The translations under genes and the position numbers were made by a program. 64,000 nucleotides of DNA from Dyadobacter alkalitolerans DSM 23607. Lineage in GTDB: Bacteria; Bacteroidota; Bacteroidia; Cytophagales; Spirosomataceae. The notes under the pieces are model-generated. The model did no database searches. It had not been told where the DNA came from and saw only the letters and a list, made by a program, of their open reading frames with translations. Every line of letters starts with the position of its first letter. Position 1 is the stretch's first letter. The stretch lies in the NCBI RefSeq assembly GCF_000428845.1, contig NZ_AUAS01000008.1:186001-250000 (forward strand), given 5' to 3'. Below are positions 35,141-44,470 of the stretch, piece by piece.

Positions 35141-36235
35141 ATGAATGCTTCTTTAGATATCCTTCCGTTAAGCAGTTGGATCAATACCGAAGGTAAGCCT
35201 TTGGTAATCGCCGGACCTTGCAGCGCAGAGACCGAGGAACAAATGTTAGAAACCGCAATCCAAATCAAAGAGGAAGGATTTGCGCACGTAATCCGTGCGG
35301 GAATTTGGAAACCGAGGACTCGTCCAGGAAGTTTTGAAGGCATGGGAGAAGCTGCTTTACCCTGGTTACAGGAAGTAAAGAAACAAACCGGAATGCCTGT
35401 TGCTGTTGAAGTTGCAAATCCTCAGCACATTGAATTAGCATTGAAATATGGTGTGGATATACTTTGGATCGGTGCGCGTACAACCGTGAACCCATTCAAT
35501 GTTCAGGAACTTGCCGATGCATTGAAAGGTATTGATGTCCCTGTTTTGGTAAAAAACCCTGTAAACCCTGACCTGCAATTGTGGATCGGTGCTTTGGAGC
35601 GTTTGAACCAGGCTGGCGTGAGAAAATTAGGTGCTATTCACCGCGGATTCTCTAATGCACAGGAAACGAAGTTCCGCAACTCTCCAATGTGGAACATTGC
35701 TATCGAATTGAAAACACTTTTCCCTGAATTGCCTGTTATCGGTGATCCAAGCCACATGGCCGGAAAACGTGCTTACTTATATGAATTGGCACAGCGTGCG
35801 CTTGATTTGAACTACGAAGGTCTGATCATCGAGTCACACCGCGAGCCGGACAAAGCATGGTCTGATGCTGCTCAGCAGTTGACACCAGCTGCCCTTGGTC
35901 AAATGTTGCACGACCTGCACGTTCGTAAAGAATCTTACGGAAGCGATTACCAATCTCAGTTGGAGATCATTCGTAGCAAAATTGACAACCTCGACCGTGA
36001 AATGCTTGAAACATTGGCAAACCGCATGGCTTTGGTTGAGAAATTGGCTGAATACAAACGCGATAACAACGTTGCCGCTTACCAGGTGGACCGTTTCCGT
36101 GAAGTTTTGGAAACACGCGCAGGATGGGGTAAAAGCATGAATTTGTATCCAAACCTTGTTGACGAGCTTTTCAAACTTGTTCACATGGAATCTATCCGCA
36201 AGCAGACTGAGGTGATGAACCAGGTGAATGTTTAG
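35141..36235 (+). CDS. Bifunctional DAHP synthase/chorismate mutase
   Basis: Acts at the entry and a branch of aromatic amino-acid synthesis. Residues 1-260 are a KDPG-aldolase-like DAHP synthase (VIAGPCSAETEEQML, RAGIWKPRTRPGSFEG, GDPSHMAGKR, IIESHREPDKAWSDA). Residues about 275-360 are an AroQ chorismate mutase (IIRSKIDNLDREMLETLANRMALVEKLAEYKRDNN). The fused mutase commonly makes the synthase sensitive to prephenate or similar products; which ligand applies here is unknown. ATG 35141 is used rather than a TTG six nt upstream. Length (364 aa) is typical of the Bacteroidota form. Confidence 0.93.
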   Translation: MNASLDILPLSSWINTEGKPLVIAGPCSAETEEQMLETAIQIKEEGFAHVIRAGIWKPRTRPGSFEGMGEAALPWLQEVKKQTGMPVAVEVANPQHIELALKYGVDILWIGARTTVNPFNVQELADALKGIDVPVLVKNPVNPDLQLWIGALERLNQAGVRKLGAIHRGFSNAQETKFRNSPMWNIAIELKTLFPELPVIGDPSHMAGKRAYLYELAQRALDLNYEGLIIESHREPDKAWSDAAQQLTPAALGQMLHDLHVRKESYGSDYQSQLEIIRSKIDNLDREMLETLANRMALVEKLAEYKRDNNVAAYQVDRFREVLETRAGWGKSMNLYPNLVDELFKLVHMESIRKQTEVMNQVNV

Positions 36236-36253
36236 GATTTAATATAGTATAGC

Positions 36254-36287
36254 AAAACGGCTGCTTCGGAAGAGGCAGCCGTTTTTG
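36254..36287. terminator. Terminator between DAHP synthase and the SGNH hydrolase gene
   Basis: AAAACGGCTGC (36254-36264) pairs with GCAGCCGTTTT (36275-36285), 10-nt loop, then T. The convergent SGNH gene ends at 36290, so it probably works in both directions. Confidence 0.85.
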
Positions 36288-36289
36288 TT

Positions 36290-36931
36290 TTAAATCCCTT
36301 TTTTAACCAAAACCTTTTTGATCTCCCTCGCCCAGATCTCGTAAGCTTTTTCATTCAAATGCGTTTTGTCTACGGCATATTCCGCTTTCAAACCCGTCGA
36401 GTCGGAGATAAATCTGTTCAGGTCAATGTAATCCACGTCGTGCTGGCTGCAATAGTTAATCAGGAAGGCATTCAATGTGTCGACTTCCTTTTTGCTTATG
36501 GGATCATCTTGCTCGTAGACGGTCAGCGTGACTACGGGGATGATGTTATTTTCTATTATTTTATCTAAAATAGCCTTATAAAAACCCTGCATTTTCTCTT
36601 GCGATACGCCGACTGTAATGTCATTGATGCCGCCTTTGACAAAACAGATCTTCGGATGCAGGTTAATGACGTGTGAAGGGAGCAATTGCAGGAAGTGGTA
36701 AGTGCTCATGCCGGGAAGTCCGTTGTTCAGGACATCCGTCCGGTCCAGTAACGCGGTCCATTTTCCCTGCGCTGTGATCGAATTTCCGTACATGACAATG
36801 GTCGGGTTTCCTTTCATGGCGACAAATCTTTGCATAATCTTATCACGATAAATGTATGAGAAGACGCAAATTGAAATGATCAGAAACACATTGAGCGCAA
36901 GTGATGCGACAAGCCAGTTCCCGGTTTTCAT
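36290..36931 (-). CDS. SGNH/GDSL-type hydrolase, membrane-anchored
   Basis: 213 aa. One N-terminal transmembrane helix (about residues 7-28) anchors a periplasmic SGNH hydrolase: block I at [11 protein letters not shown] (nucleophile Ser about 50), block III GGINDI (about 100) and block V DKTHLN (catalytic Asp-x-x-His). The substrate (lipid, acetyl group or peptidoglycan-linked ester) cannot be told. It overlaps the start of thymidine kinase gene by 4 nt (ATGA), so it lies downstream in the same minus-strand operon. Confidence 0.88.
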   Translation of the reverse strand: MKTGNWLVASLALNVFLIISICVFSYIYRDKIMQRFVAMKGNPTIVMYGNSITAQGKWTALLDRTDVLNNGLPGMSTYHFLQLLPSHVINLHPKICFVKGGINDITVGVSQEKMQGFYKAILDKIIENNIIPVVTLTVYEQDDPISKKEVDTLNAFLINYCSQHDVDYIDLNRFISDSTGLKAEYAVDKTHLNEKAYEIWAREIKKVLVKKGI

Positions 36932-37515
36932 ACTTGTTCACCCAGGTTAAAGCAGCGGCGGCATCGTGCTTCGTAGAGATCGGTTTCACCTAATAAAACG
37001 CGCTCATTGGATGGAGAAAGCCGGTAGGAATGGGAGGCGACTTCCCCGCAGACCATGCATATGGCATGAACTTTCGTGACATACTCAGCGACGGCCATCA
37101 GTTGCGGCATGCATCCAAAGGGTTTTCCCATATAATCCATATCCAGCCCCGCCACGATCACCCGCTTGCCGGAGTCCGCCAGTAAGGTGCATACTTCGAC
37201 GATTTTCTCATCAAAAAATTGAGCTTCATCCAGGCCGACCACCTCACAGTTTTCGGCTCGGTCCAGGATTTCAAGCGATATTTGGACTGGAATAGAGCGG
37301 ATTGAATTGTCATTATGAGAAACAATGTTCTCCTCGTGATAGCGTTTATCCAACGCAGGCTTGAAAATTTGTATCCGTTGCCGGGCTATTTTGGCGCGGT
37401 TCAGTCTGCGGATCAATTCCTCCGTTTTTCCGGAAAACATTGATCCACAGATCACTTCGATCCAGCCGGTTCTCGGACTCTCGTTTTCTTTCCTATGCGA
37501 TGGTTCTATGAACAT
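36928..37515 (-). CDS. tdk: Thymidine kinase
   Basis: Salvages thymidine by ATP-dependent phosphorylation. The 195-aa protein has the P-loop ([17 protein letters not shown]), the DEAQFF motif with catalytic Glu, the lasso-like C-terminal zinc finger (two Cys-x-x-Cys pairs: CMVC and CRRC) and the YEARCRRC end. ATG 37515 is preferred: the longer TTG start at 37548 lies in an AT-rich stretch that looks like the promoter. First gene of a two-gene unit with the SGNH hydrolase. Confidence 0.94.
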   Translation of the reverse strand: MFIEPSHRKENESPRTGWIEVICGSMFSGKTEELIRRLNRAKIARQRIQIFKPALDKRYHEENIVSHNDNSIRSIPVQISLEILDRAENCEVVGLDEAQFFDEKIVEVCTLLADSGKRVIVAGLDMDYMGKPFGCMPQLMAVAEYVTKVHAICMVCGEVASHSYRLSPSNERVLLGETDLYEARCRRCFNLGEQV

Positions 37516-37617
37516 GTTTGACGAGATACGGGGCTGCCGAACAGGCAAATTTCTTTATCTTTACAAATCAAGCACATTTTTTTTTAAACACGACGTTATC
37601 AAAAGCTCTTATTCGTT

Positions 37618-38730
37618 ATGCCGGATAATTTGAATTTAATTGCACTCAACCAATACGCTGCCAGGTTCACCACAACGATCTTAAATGAGATGTACCGGGA
37701 CCAGGATACGATCTCAGGAGCCGGATTACTGAAACTCACGCCCGTAAGACAAGTAAACCTGGGAATTTTGAACCGGTTATTTGACGCCTGGAGAAGTAAT
37801 GCAGAACAGTTTCGCAGCCCCTATTTTGATTTTACCAATGAAGAGGTAAAAAAGGCACTGGAAGATTTTATGAACACGGCTTCGCAACACATTGCTGTGA
37901 AACGCGCCGATCTGGAACCTATATTATCAGACTCTGTGAAGGATGCGCTGAGGTTATTATTGGCTCCGGAAAGTTATTTCGAGGATAAAATCAGGGAAAA
38001 GCAGGACGCGGAATTTACGCATGAAAAGGCAGAGCATCTTGTTAAATATACCCACATTCACCGTGGACTCGCAGAGGCGATGTTGGCCCGCCTGACAGAC
38101 AGCGGCTCAAATTCGGTTTATCAGACGCAGGCCGTTAGCTGGTTATATGAATTAAAAGGCAATCCGGACCTGATCGACAATTTGGACCCTTATTTACTGC
38201 AATTCTCCGATGTTTTCCCGCTTAATTTGTCAGATCTGAGAATTTCTGAAAGTGGTAGAAATACATCAACCAGCGGCAGAAATGAATCCAGATCATTCTT
38301 CGATTCAGCATTCAATGAGCTGGACGCACCTGCTAAGCCCGCGCCACCACGCGCAGAACCTGCTTCGGCGGTTATTGGTGAGATTATTGCGAAAACAAAT
38401 TCTACCGAAAAAGACAGCCTTAACAGCCGCTACAAAGTAGAGCTCCCAAAACATGACGACGACAAGTCATACGGAAGCGTTCCGGTAAGAGTGGAGAGCA
38501 TTGCGGGTTCTATTCCTTTGGGACAGCGCTTCATGTTTGTTAATCAGCTTTTTGATAAAAACAGCGAGCATTTCGACAAAGCCATTTATGAACTGGATAT
38601 GGTGAAAAGTTTTGAGGAAGCACAAAACCTGATCTGGCATCGTTATGCTTCCAAATATGCCTGGGATGTGAATGGAGAGGCGGTTACAGCGCTGTTAGCG
38701 ATTGTAAAACGTAAATTTTCAGGTCAATAG
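37618..38730 (+). CDS. Uncharacterised protein, Bacteroidota-typical
   Basis: 370 aa, cytosolic (no signal peptide). I know of no function. N-terminal 200 residues are helical; 220-280 is polar and low-complexity (many Ser, Asn, Pro, Ala), probably a linker; 290-368 is a compact helical domain (PLGQRFMFVNQLFDKNSEHFDKAIYELDM...NLIWHRYASKYAW...ALLAIVKRKF) that I recognise as a conserved C-terminal module seen in many Bacteroidota proteins. It is divergent from thymidine kinase over a 102-nt gap, alone in its operon. Confidence 0.72.
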   Translation: MPDNLNLIALNQYAARFTTTILNEMYRDQDTISGAGLLKLTPVRQVNLGILNRLFDAWRSNAEQFRSPYFDFTNEEVKKALEDFMNTASQHIAVKRADLEPILSDSVKDALRLLLAPESYFEDKIREKQDAEFTHEKAEHLVKYTHIHRGLAEAMLARLTDSGSNSVYQTQAVSWLYELKGNPDLIDNLDPYLLQFSDVFPLNLSDLRISESGRNTSTSGRNESRSFFDSAFNELDAPAKPAPPRAEPASAVIGEIIAKTNSTEKDSLNSRYKVELPKHDDDKSYGSVPVRVESIAGSIPLGQRFMFVNQLFDKNSEHFDKAIYELDMVKSFEEAQNLIWHRYASKYAWDVNGEAVTALLAIVKRKFSGQ

Positions 38731-38734
38731 ACAT

Positions 38735-39577
38735 TTATACCAATTGAAGGAACTGCTCACGAGCGTTTTGCAAAGCCTGCAAATCCAGATTGAGCAGTTC
38801 TTTTTTTTCTTTCGCAAATTCCACCAGATTTTCGGTCGGCATATTTCCTACGAGCTCGTCCTGCGCCATGGGACAACCGCCGTAACCCAGCATTGCGCCA
38901 TCAAAACGCCGGCAACCTGCCTCATATGCTGCTGCAACTTTCTCCCTCCATTGACCAGGTGTTGTATGAAAATGCGCCCCGAATTCCAGATCATGCCGGA
39001 GTGCCAGCATTTGTGAAAATACATTCCTGATGTCGGCTTCCCGCGCTAGACCTACAGTATCGGCCAGTGAAAATGTACGAATGCCATATTGGGCCAGCTT
39101 TTCAATGTTCTCAAACACAATTTCAGCATTCCAGGCGTCTCCATAGGGATTTCCAAAACCCATTGAAATATAAATAACAAGCGCTTTACCATTGTCTCCG
39201 GCCAAAGCTGCAATGCGCTTCGCTCTTTCCAGCGATTCCGCAATCGTGGAATTGGTATTTCGGATCTGAAAAGTTTCGGAAATAGAAAAGGGAAAACCAA
39301 TGTCGGTGATCTGAGGAAACTGGCATGCATCGATGGCGCCGCGCTCGTTAGCAACAATGGCAAGCAACCTGGTAGTGGAGCCAGCTGTATTCAGCTTGCT
39401 TATTAATTCCGCAGTGTCGCTCACCTGAGGCATGGCCTTGGGAGAAACGAAACTCCCAAAGTCAATGGTATCAAACCCAACCCGCAGCAGCTGATTAATG
39501 TAATGCGCCTTTTTCTCAGTAGGAATCAAGCGATGAACCCCCTGCCAGGCATCACGCGGACATTCGATGATTTTCAA
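38735..39577 (-). CDS. Hydroxymethylglutaryl-CoA lyase family enzyme
   Basis: 280 aa, a TIM-barrel lyase of the HMG-CoA lyase family (leucine or ketone-body catabolism). It has the IIECPRDAWQG start (metal Asp), the FSLADTVGLA segment, GAHFHTTPG (metal His motif) and the GGCPMAQDELVGNMPTE loop, close to the GGCP(Y/F)A signature Cys of HMG-CoA lyase. The start is a TTG at 39577, which gives the family N-terminus. The upstream epimerase gene is separated by an 8-bp tandem repeat. Confidence 0.88.
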   Translation of the reverse strand: MKIIECPRDAWQGVHRLIPTEKKAHYINQLLRVGFDTIDFGSFVSPKAMPQVSDTAELISKLNTAGSTTRLLAIVANERGAIDACQFPQITDIGFPFSISETFQIRNTNSTIAESLERAKRIAALAGDNGKALVIYISMGFGNPYGDAWNAEIVFENIEKLAQYGIRTFSLADTVGLAREADIRNVFSQMLALRHDLEFGAHFHTTPGQWREKVAAAYEAGCRRFDGAMLGYGGCPMAQDELVGNMPTENLVEFAKEKKELLNLDLQALQNAREQFLQLV

Positions 39578-39582
39578 GGTTC

Positions 39583-39674
39583 AATGAGTTAATGAGTGAA
39601 TGAGTGAATGACTGAATGAGTGAATAAATGAACCATTGAAATTCACTCATTCACTCATTCAAAATTCACTCATT
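39583..39674. repeat. 8-bp tandem repeat, direct and inverted (AATGAGTG unit)
   Basis: Six degenerate direct copies of AATGAGTG at 39583-39630 face three inverted copies (CACTCATT) at 39643-39674. An 18-nt arm, 39591-39608, pairs perfectly with 39642-39659. It fills the gap between the epimerase stop (39675) and the lyase start. Possible roles are an intergenic hairpin or terminator for minus-strand transcripts; copy number could vary by slippage. Confidence 0.85.
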
Positions 39675-40734
39675 ATTTCAATATCGGCGCCAAATCTTTC
39701 TCATTTTCAGCCAGCCACGCTGCAATGTCTTCGACGATCTGGCGGATGCCGATTTCAGGTTTCCAGCCTGTAAGTGCTGTTACTTTCGTGTTATCCGTTA
39801 CGTAAAGCCGGATGTCGGCGGTGCGGTTTTCAGGTACTACTTTAATAGGGATCGTTTTGCCGGTAACTTCCTGGCAAACTTTCGTTAATTCCTGCAGGGA
39901 TGCACTGCTTTCCAGTCCGCCGCCTGCATTCAGGATTTCACCATTTACTTTATCAAGGTTGTGCAATTGCCAGTCGATCAGGCAGTAAAGGTCTGCCACG
40001 TGCAACATATCACGGATTTGCTTGCCAGTTCCACCGTAGCCGAAGTAACCCAGTTGTTGTTCAAAATAATGTTTTGCAATCCAAAGCACCATCACGCCCT
40101 GATCCACTTTGCCCATCTGCCACGGACCTGTGATCACGCCGCAGCGGTTAATAACCGTTTTGAGATTATAAAACTCGTTGTATTCCTGGATAATGAGCTC
40201 AGAAGCCAGTTTGGTAGTTCCATATAAAGAGCGCGCACCATTCAATGGGAAATCTTCCGCAATCCCTTTGGAAGAAACACCGGCAACAGGCTGGTTGTCC
40301 GACAATGCAAAACGCGTAGGCTCTTCTACAAAGTTTAATGTTTCAATGGTTTTGATCGGATAAACCCGGCTCGTGGAAAGGAAAATAAAGCCAGCTTTAT
40401 GCTTCAATGCATAATTAAGGCAGTTGATGGTTCCAACCAGGTTCGTATTAATCAGGTAATCAGGTGTGCCGTCCAGGCCAGCCAGAACCGAAGGTTCAGC
40501 AGAAGCTTCGATCACCACGTCAACAGCCGGGATGGAGTCAAAATCTTCTTTATTTCTGATGTCGCCATGCACGAATTCAACGCCCTGTGCTTTCAGTCGG
40601 CTCAAATTGAGCTCGGAACCCCTGCGTTTAAGGTTATCCAATGCATAAACCTGGTAATCAGGATAATTAACTTTCAGGGATATGGCTAATGCGGAACCTA
40701 CGAAACCGGCTCCTCCGGTAATTAAAATTTTCAT
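39673..40734 (-). CDS. NAD-dependent sugar-nucleotide epimerase/dehydratase
   Basis: 353 aa, an extended SDR enzyme. NAD-binding GGAGFVGSALA (7-17) is followed by the RRGSELNLSRL and VHGDIRN segments, the SAEPSVLAGLDGTPDYLINTN block, and catalytic Tyr-x-x-x-Lys (YGTTKLASE, about residue 172). These features most resemble CDP-paratose 2-epimerases and relatives, but the substrate cannot be fixed from sequence alone. Probably first in a two-gene minus unit with the lyase. Confidence 0.85.
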   Translation of the reverse strand: MKILITGGAGFVGSALAISLKVNYPDYQVYALDNLKRRGSELNLSRLKAQGVEFVHGDIRNKEDFDSIPAVDVVIEASAEPSVLAGLDGTPDYLINTNLVGTINCLNYALKHKAGFIFLSTSRVYPIKTIETLNFVEEPTRFALSDNQPVAGVSSKGIAEDFPLNGARSLYGTTKLASELIIQEYNEFYNLKTVINRCGVITGPWQMGKVDQGVMVLWIAKHYFEQQLGYFGYGGTGKQIRDMLHVADLYCLIDWQLHNLDKVNGEILNAGGGLESSASLQELTKVCQEVTGKTIPIKVVPENRTADIRLYVTDNTKVTALTGWKPEIGIRQIVEDIAAWLAENEKDLAPILK

Positions 40735-40875
40735 AAAGCGATTTTATGTGTAAGCAAAAAGTGTGGAAGTAAACTGTTTTCAAAGTTAGGAGATTCCATA
40801 AGAACGGATAAATTTGCCAGGAATATTTATATTTAAAACTTGTTATGTATAACATCGAAATCTAATTAATTTGAA

Positions 40876-40883
40876 TAAATTTG
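40876..40883 (+). promoter_or_regulatory. Candidate -7 element upstream of the receptor operon
   Basis: TAAATTTG matches TAnnTTTG at 96 nt before the 40979 start. No TTG is at the usual distance upstream; if real it would give a leader of nearly 90 nt. Confidence 0.35.
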
Positions 40884-40978
40884 GAATGTAGTAACTTATG
40901 TTCACATCCTTTTCAGCATACTCCACTGCAACAATTCGTTAGCTCTACTTCGTACTAAGCATAACAAACCGGGCATAC

Positions 40979-41701
40979 ATGCGTATTTGTACTTTTACTA
41001 TTTTTCTTCTTTGTTGTCTCGCATTCCAGTCATTCGGGCAAAACAGTGGCGTAGCCGAGGCCAAAGAAACCGCATATCCGATCGCCATGTACAAGGAGGC
41101 GACCAGCCAGTCTCAGAACCTTTACAACGGCCGGCAATATTACGTTTACGACAACCGGTCGGAGGAACATCAGTTTTTTGAGTTCAGGAAATGGCATAAC
41201 GGCGTGATCATGTACGATGGCCAGCGCTTTGACAGCATTCCCATGCTTTACGACATCTTTAAAGATGAGCTCATAATCAAACATTTCAACGGCGATCACA
41301 TCCTTTTGCAATCCGAAAAGGTCGACTATTTCAAAGTAGACAACCACAATTTTGTGCGATATGAGGCCGGTAAGGACATTAATGAGCAAATGCGCACCGG
41401 GTTTTATGATGTTTTATACGAAGGCAAATCTCGTACAATTGTCCGCCGGGTAAAACAGCGCCAGGAAAAGATCGTGGATAAAATGGTGATCGCATTATAT
41501 CCCCGGAAAAATAACTTCTTCATCAGGAAAGGCGACCGTTACTATGGCGTCAGTTCCAAAAAATCAGCGCTAAATCTGTTTCCTGAATACAAAAGGGAGT
41601 TGCGTAAAGTGCTTAAAGATCAAAGAATTAAGTTCCGAAAGAATAGGGAAACTGCCATCGTCACCATTGTCGACACTTACGACAAACTAGCCAAACAATG
41701 A
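40979..41701 (+). CDS. Secreted protein of unknown function, first gene of receptor operon
   Basis: 240 aa with a signal peptide (about 1-20, ending SFGQ). No family recognised. The mature part is mixed alpha/beta, with many Tyr and Asp/Glu in the first half (QNLYNGRQYYVYD, GDHILLQSEKVDYF) and Lys/Arg-rich at the end. The stop overlaps the ATG of the receptor by 4 nt (ATGA), showing a common transcript and translational coupling. Role is likely in the same envelope system as the receptor. Confidence 0.75.
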   Translation: MRICTFTIFLLCCLAFQSFGQNSGVAEAKETAYPIAMYKEATSQSQNLYNGRQYYVYDNRSEEHQFFEFRKWHNGVIMYDGQRFDSIPMLYDIFKDELIIKHFNGDHILLQSEKVDYFKVDNHNFVRYEAGKDINEQMRTGFYDVLYEGKSRTIVRRVKQRQEKIVDKMVIALYPRKNNFFIRKGDRYYGVSSKKSALNLFPEYKRELRKVLKDQRIKFRKNRETAIVTIVDTYDKLAKQ

Positions 41702-44469
41702 AAATACTTTTACCCTTAATGATCTTATTGAGTGTCGGGTTGTTTTCCAGAGATGCTTACGCACAGTCGGCACAGGAAAAGAAAATCACCATGCGCCTGG
41801 ATTCAGCGCGCTTCAATGACTTCGTAAAACAGGTCGAAAGCCAAACGGGCTACTATTTTTACTACGACGCCTCCAAATTCGACAGCCTGACGCTGGATCT
41901 GAACGTTAAAGATCTCGCGATCCGCGAAGTGCTCGACCAGGTTTTTAAGGGCTCGGAATTTGAATATTCCATTGATGCGCAAAAACGCATTTACATTACC
42001 CAGGGCCAGCGGATCATTACACAACTCACGCCCGGGCTTTTTGAACCCGATCTGGCGGGTGACAACGCAACTATCGCTTATTCCGGTCCGGAAAACGACC
42101 TGAAAGAACGCCTGCTTTCCACCGCTGAAAGCAAATTACACGAAATAGGCATCAAAAAACACCGCATAACTCCCGGAACCTCAACCATAACCGGCTACGT
42201 GCGGAATGCTGTTACCGGCGAGCCGGTGATCGGTGCGGCGGTATTCATCACATCACCTTCCATTGGCGTTACTACGGATGCATTGGGATTGTACGCGCTT
42301 ACCATCCCGCGTGGAAAGCAGATTGTACACATTAAGAGCACCGGAATGCGCGAAACGCAACGCCAGGTCATGCTGTATTCCGATGGAAAGCTGGACGTGG
42401 AAATGCGTGAAAGTGTGATCGCGTTGAAGGAAGTTTCGGTGAAGGCGGGGATGGATAAGAATGTAGTAGGCACACAAATGGGAACGGTTAAGCTGACCAT
42501 TAAAAACCTGAAACAAGTGCCAACCGTGTTCGGAGAAACGGATCTGCTGCGTACAGTGCTGACATTGCCGGGTATCAAGTCAGTGGGTGAAAACAGCACA
42601 GGACTGAATGTTCGCGGTGGTTCAACGGACCAGAATCTGATCCAGTATAATGATGCCGTTATCTATAATCCGTCCCACCTTTTCGGGTTTTTCTCAGCAT
42701 TCAACCCGGATGTTTTAAAAGACGTGGAGCTTTATAAAAGCACGATTCCGGCTAAGTTCGGCGGGAGGCTGGCTTCGGTTCTGGACATTAGCAGCCGGGA
42801 TGGGAACAAGAAAAAGTTTGTGGCATCCGGCGGAATCGGCTTGGTAACGGGTCGCCTGACGTTGGAAGGGCCATTGGTTAAAGACAAAACATCATTCTTG
42901 CTGGGCGGCCGTTCAACTTATTCCAGCTGGCTGATCAAGAGGTTGGATAATGAGAATTATAACAAGAGCTCGGCTTCTTTTTACGATGTAAACCTGCATA
43001 TAAGCCACGAAATCAATGAAAAGAATAGCTTATTTCTCACCGGATACATTAGCGATGACCGGTTCAGGCTGTATGGCGACACGCTTTACTCGTATCAGAA
43101 CCAGCTGGGATCATTGAAATGGAAACATACATTTAATGACAGGTTATACAGTGTTTTCACTGCTGCCCACACCAAGTATCAGTATGCAATGGGCGCTGCG
43201 GGTCTGCCGCTTAATTCTTTTGATCTCAAATTTGACATTAATCAATCCAACTTCAAAGCCGATCTGAGCTATGTCCTGCATCCGAAGCATACATTGGATT
43301 TTGGACTGAGCACCATTTACTACAAGCTGCATCCCGGCTCATTCCAGCCAAAAGGCCCTGAATCCCTGATTGTTCCGGATGAGCTGGAACCTGAGCAGGG
43401 CACCGAAAGCGCCATTTACATTGAAGATAAATTTGAGGTTAATCCAAGGCTTTCGATCACTGCCGGGATCCGTTATTCATTTTATCAATATTTGGGGCCA
43501 AGAAGTGTAAACACTTATGTGCCAGGCCTTCCGATCGAATATATTTATCAGAATGGTGTAAAGGAATATGGCGCGGGCAAGAAAATTAAGTCCTATGGCG
43601 GCCCGGAATATCGTGCTTCGGTGCGTTACAGTGTCTTTGACAATCTATCGCTTAAAGTGAGTTACAATACATTGCGCCAGTATATCCACTTGCTAACCAA
43701 CACCATGACGGTGTCGCCAACGGACATCTGGAAGCTCAGCGATAATTATGTAAAGCCGCAAATCGGCGATCAGATCTCGGTGGGGTTATATCGGAATTTC
43801 AGGGGGAATAAGATCGAGGTTTCACTGGAAGGTTATTACAAAAACATTCAAAACTTCCTGGATTACAAAGGCGGTGACTCGCTGATCATGAACCACAACA
43901 TAGAAGCCGCCGTCCTGAACACGAAAGCCAAAGCTTACGGGGTGGAATTTATGATCAAGAAAATGACCGGTAAGCTAAATGGCTGGCTGGGCTACACCTA
44001 TGCCCGAACATTGCTGCGGGCCATTGACCGCGATTCCCCCGACGCGCCTAATGATGGCAATTTCTATCCAAGTAACTATGATAAGCCACACGATTTTACA
44101 TTGATTTCCAATTACAGATTTTCGCACCGGGTAAGCTTTTCATTCAATTTTACATACAGCACAGGAAGGCCGTACACGCCACCGATCGGGAAATATCTGA
44201 TCGATGGCTCTCAGCGCGTTTATTATGCAGACAGAAACCAGTTCAGGATCCCGGATTATTATCGCACAGACGTTTCGCTGAACCTGGAAGGCAATCACAG
44301 GATTAAAAAGCTGGCACATAGTTCCTGGACGCTGGCCGTATACAATGTACTCGGGCGCAAAAACCCGACTTCCGTTTATTTCCAGACCGTAGGCGGCAAG
44401 GTAAGCGGTTACCAACTTTCTATTTTTGGACAACCTATCCCGACCATCACTTATAATTTCAGATTCTAA
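41698..44469 (+). CDS. TonB-dependent receptor with STN and carboxypeptidase-regulatory domains
   Basis: 923 aa outer-membrane receptor. Layout: signal peptide (1-22, DAYAQS), secretin/TonB short N-terminal (STN) domain (about 30-105), carboxypeptidase-regulatory-like domain (about 165-245, TITGYVRNAVTGEPVIGAAV), plug (about 265-370, GINVRGGSTDQNLIQ-like, here STGLNVRGGSTDQNL) and a barrel to the end, finishing in an aromatic strand (ITYNFRF). An STN domain can indicate signalling to an anti-sigma factor, but no such gene is next to it. It is typical of SusC-type nutrient receptors, but no SusD partner is present; a DUF4249 lipoprotein follows instead. Confidence 0.93.
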   Translation: MKILLPLMILLSVGLFSRDAYAQSAQEKKITMRLDSARFNDFVKQVESQTGYYFYYDASKFDSLTLDLNVKDLAIREVLDQVFKGSEFEYSIDAQKRIYITQGQRIITQLTPGLFEPDLAGDNATIAYSGPENDLKERLLSTAESKLHEIGIKKHRITPGTSTITGYVRNAVTGEPVIGAAVFITSPSIGVTTDALGLYALTIPRGKQIVHIKSTGMRETQRQVMLYSDGKLDVEMRESVIALKEVSVKAGMDKNVVGTQMGTVKLTIKNLKQVPTVFGETDLLRTVLTLPGIKSVGENSTGLNVRGGSTDQNLIQYNDAVIYNPSHLFGFFSAFNPDVLKDVELYKSTIPAKFGGRLASVLDISSRDGNKKKFVASGGIGLVTGRLTLEGPLVKDKTSFLLGGRSTYSSWLIKRLDNENYNKSSASFYDVNLHISHEINEKNSLFLTGYISDDRFRLYGDTLYSYQNQLGSLKWKHTFNDRLYSVFTAAHTKYQYAMGAAGLPLNSFDLKFDINQSNFKADLSYVLHPKHTLDFGLSTIYYKLHPGSFQPKGPESLIVPDELEPEQGTESAIYIEDKFEVNPRLSITAGIRYSFYQYLGPRSVNTYVPGLPIEYIYQNGVKEYGAGKKIKSYGGPEYRASVRYSVFDNLSLKVSYNTLRQYIHLLTNTMTVSPTDIWKLSDNYVKPQIGDQISVGLYRNFRGNKIEVSLEGYYKNIQNFLDYKGGDSLIMNHNIEAAVLNTKAKAYGVEFMIKKMTGKLNGWLGYTYARTLLRAIDRDSPDAPNDGNFYPSNYDKPHDFTLISNYRFSHRVSFSFNFTYSTGRPYTPPIGKYLIDGSQRVYYADRNQFRIPDYYRTDVSLNLEGNHRIKKLAHSSWTLAVYNVLGRKNPTSVYFQTVGGKVSGYQLSIFGQPIPTITYNFRF

Positions 44470-44470
44470 C

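Noticed and set aside
19622-36285. Two terminators sharing AAAACGGCTGCTTC (19622-19652 on minus and 36254-36285)
   Set aside because: Common terminator stems of this composition can arise independently; no wider shared sequence, so not called a repeat family.
39583-39674. Possible CRISPR array
   Set aside because: Units are only 8 bp and have no unique spacers; it is a tandem/inverted simple repeat.
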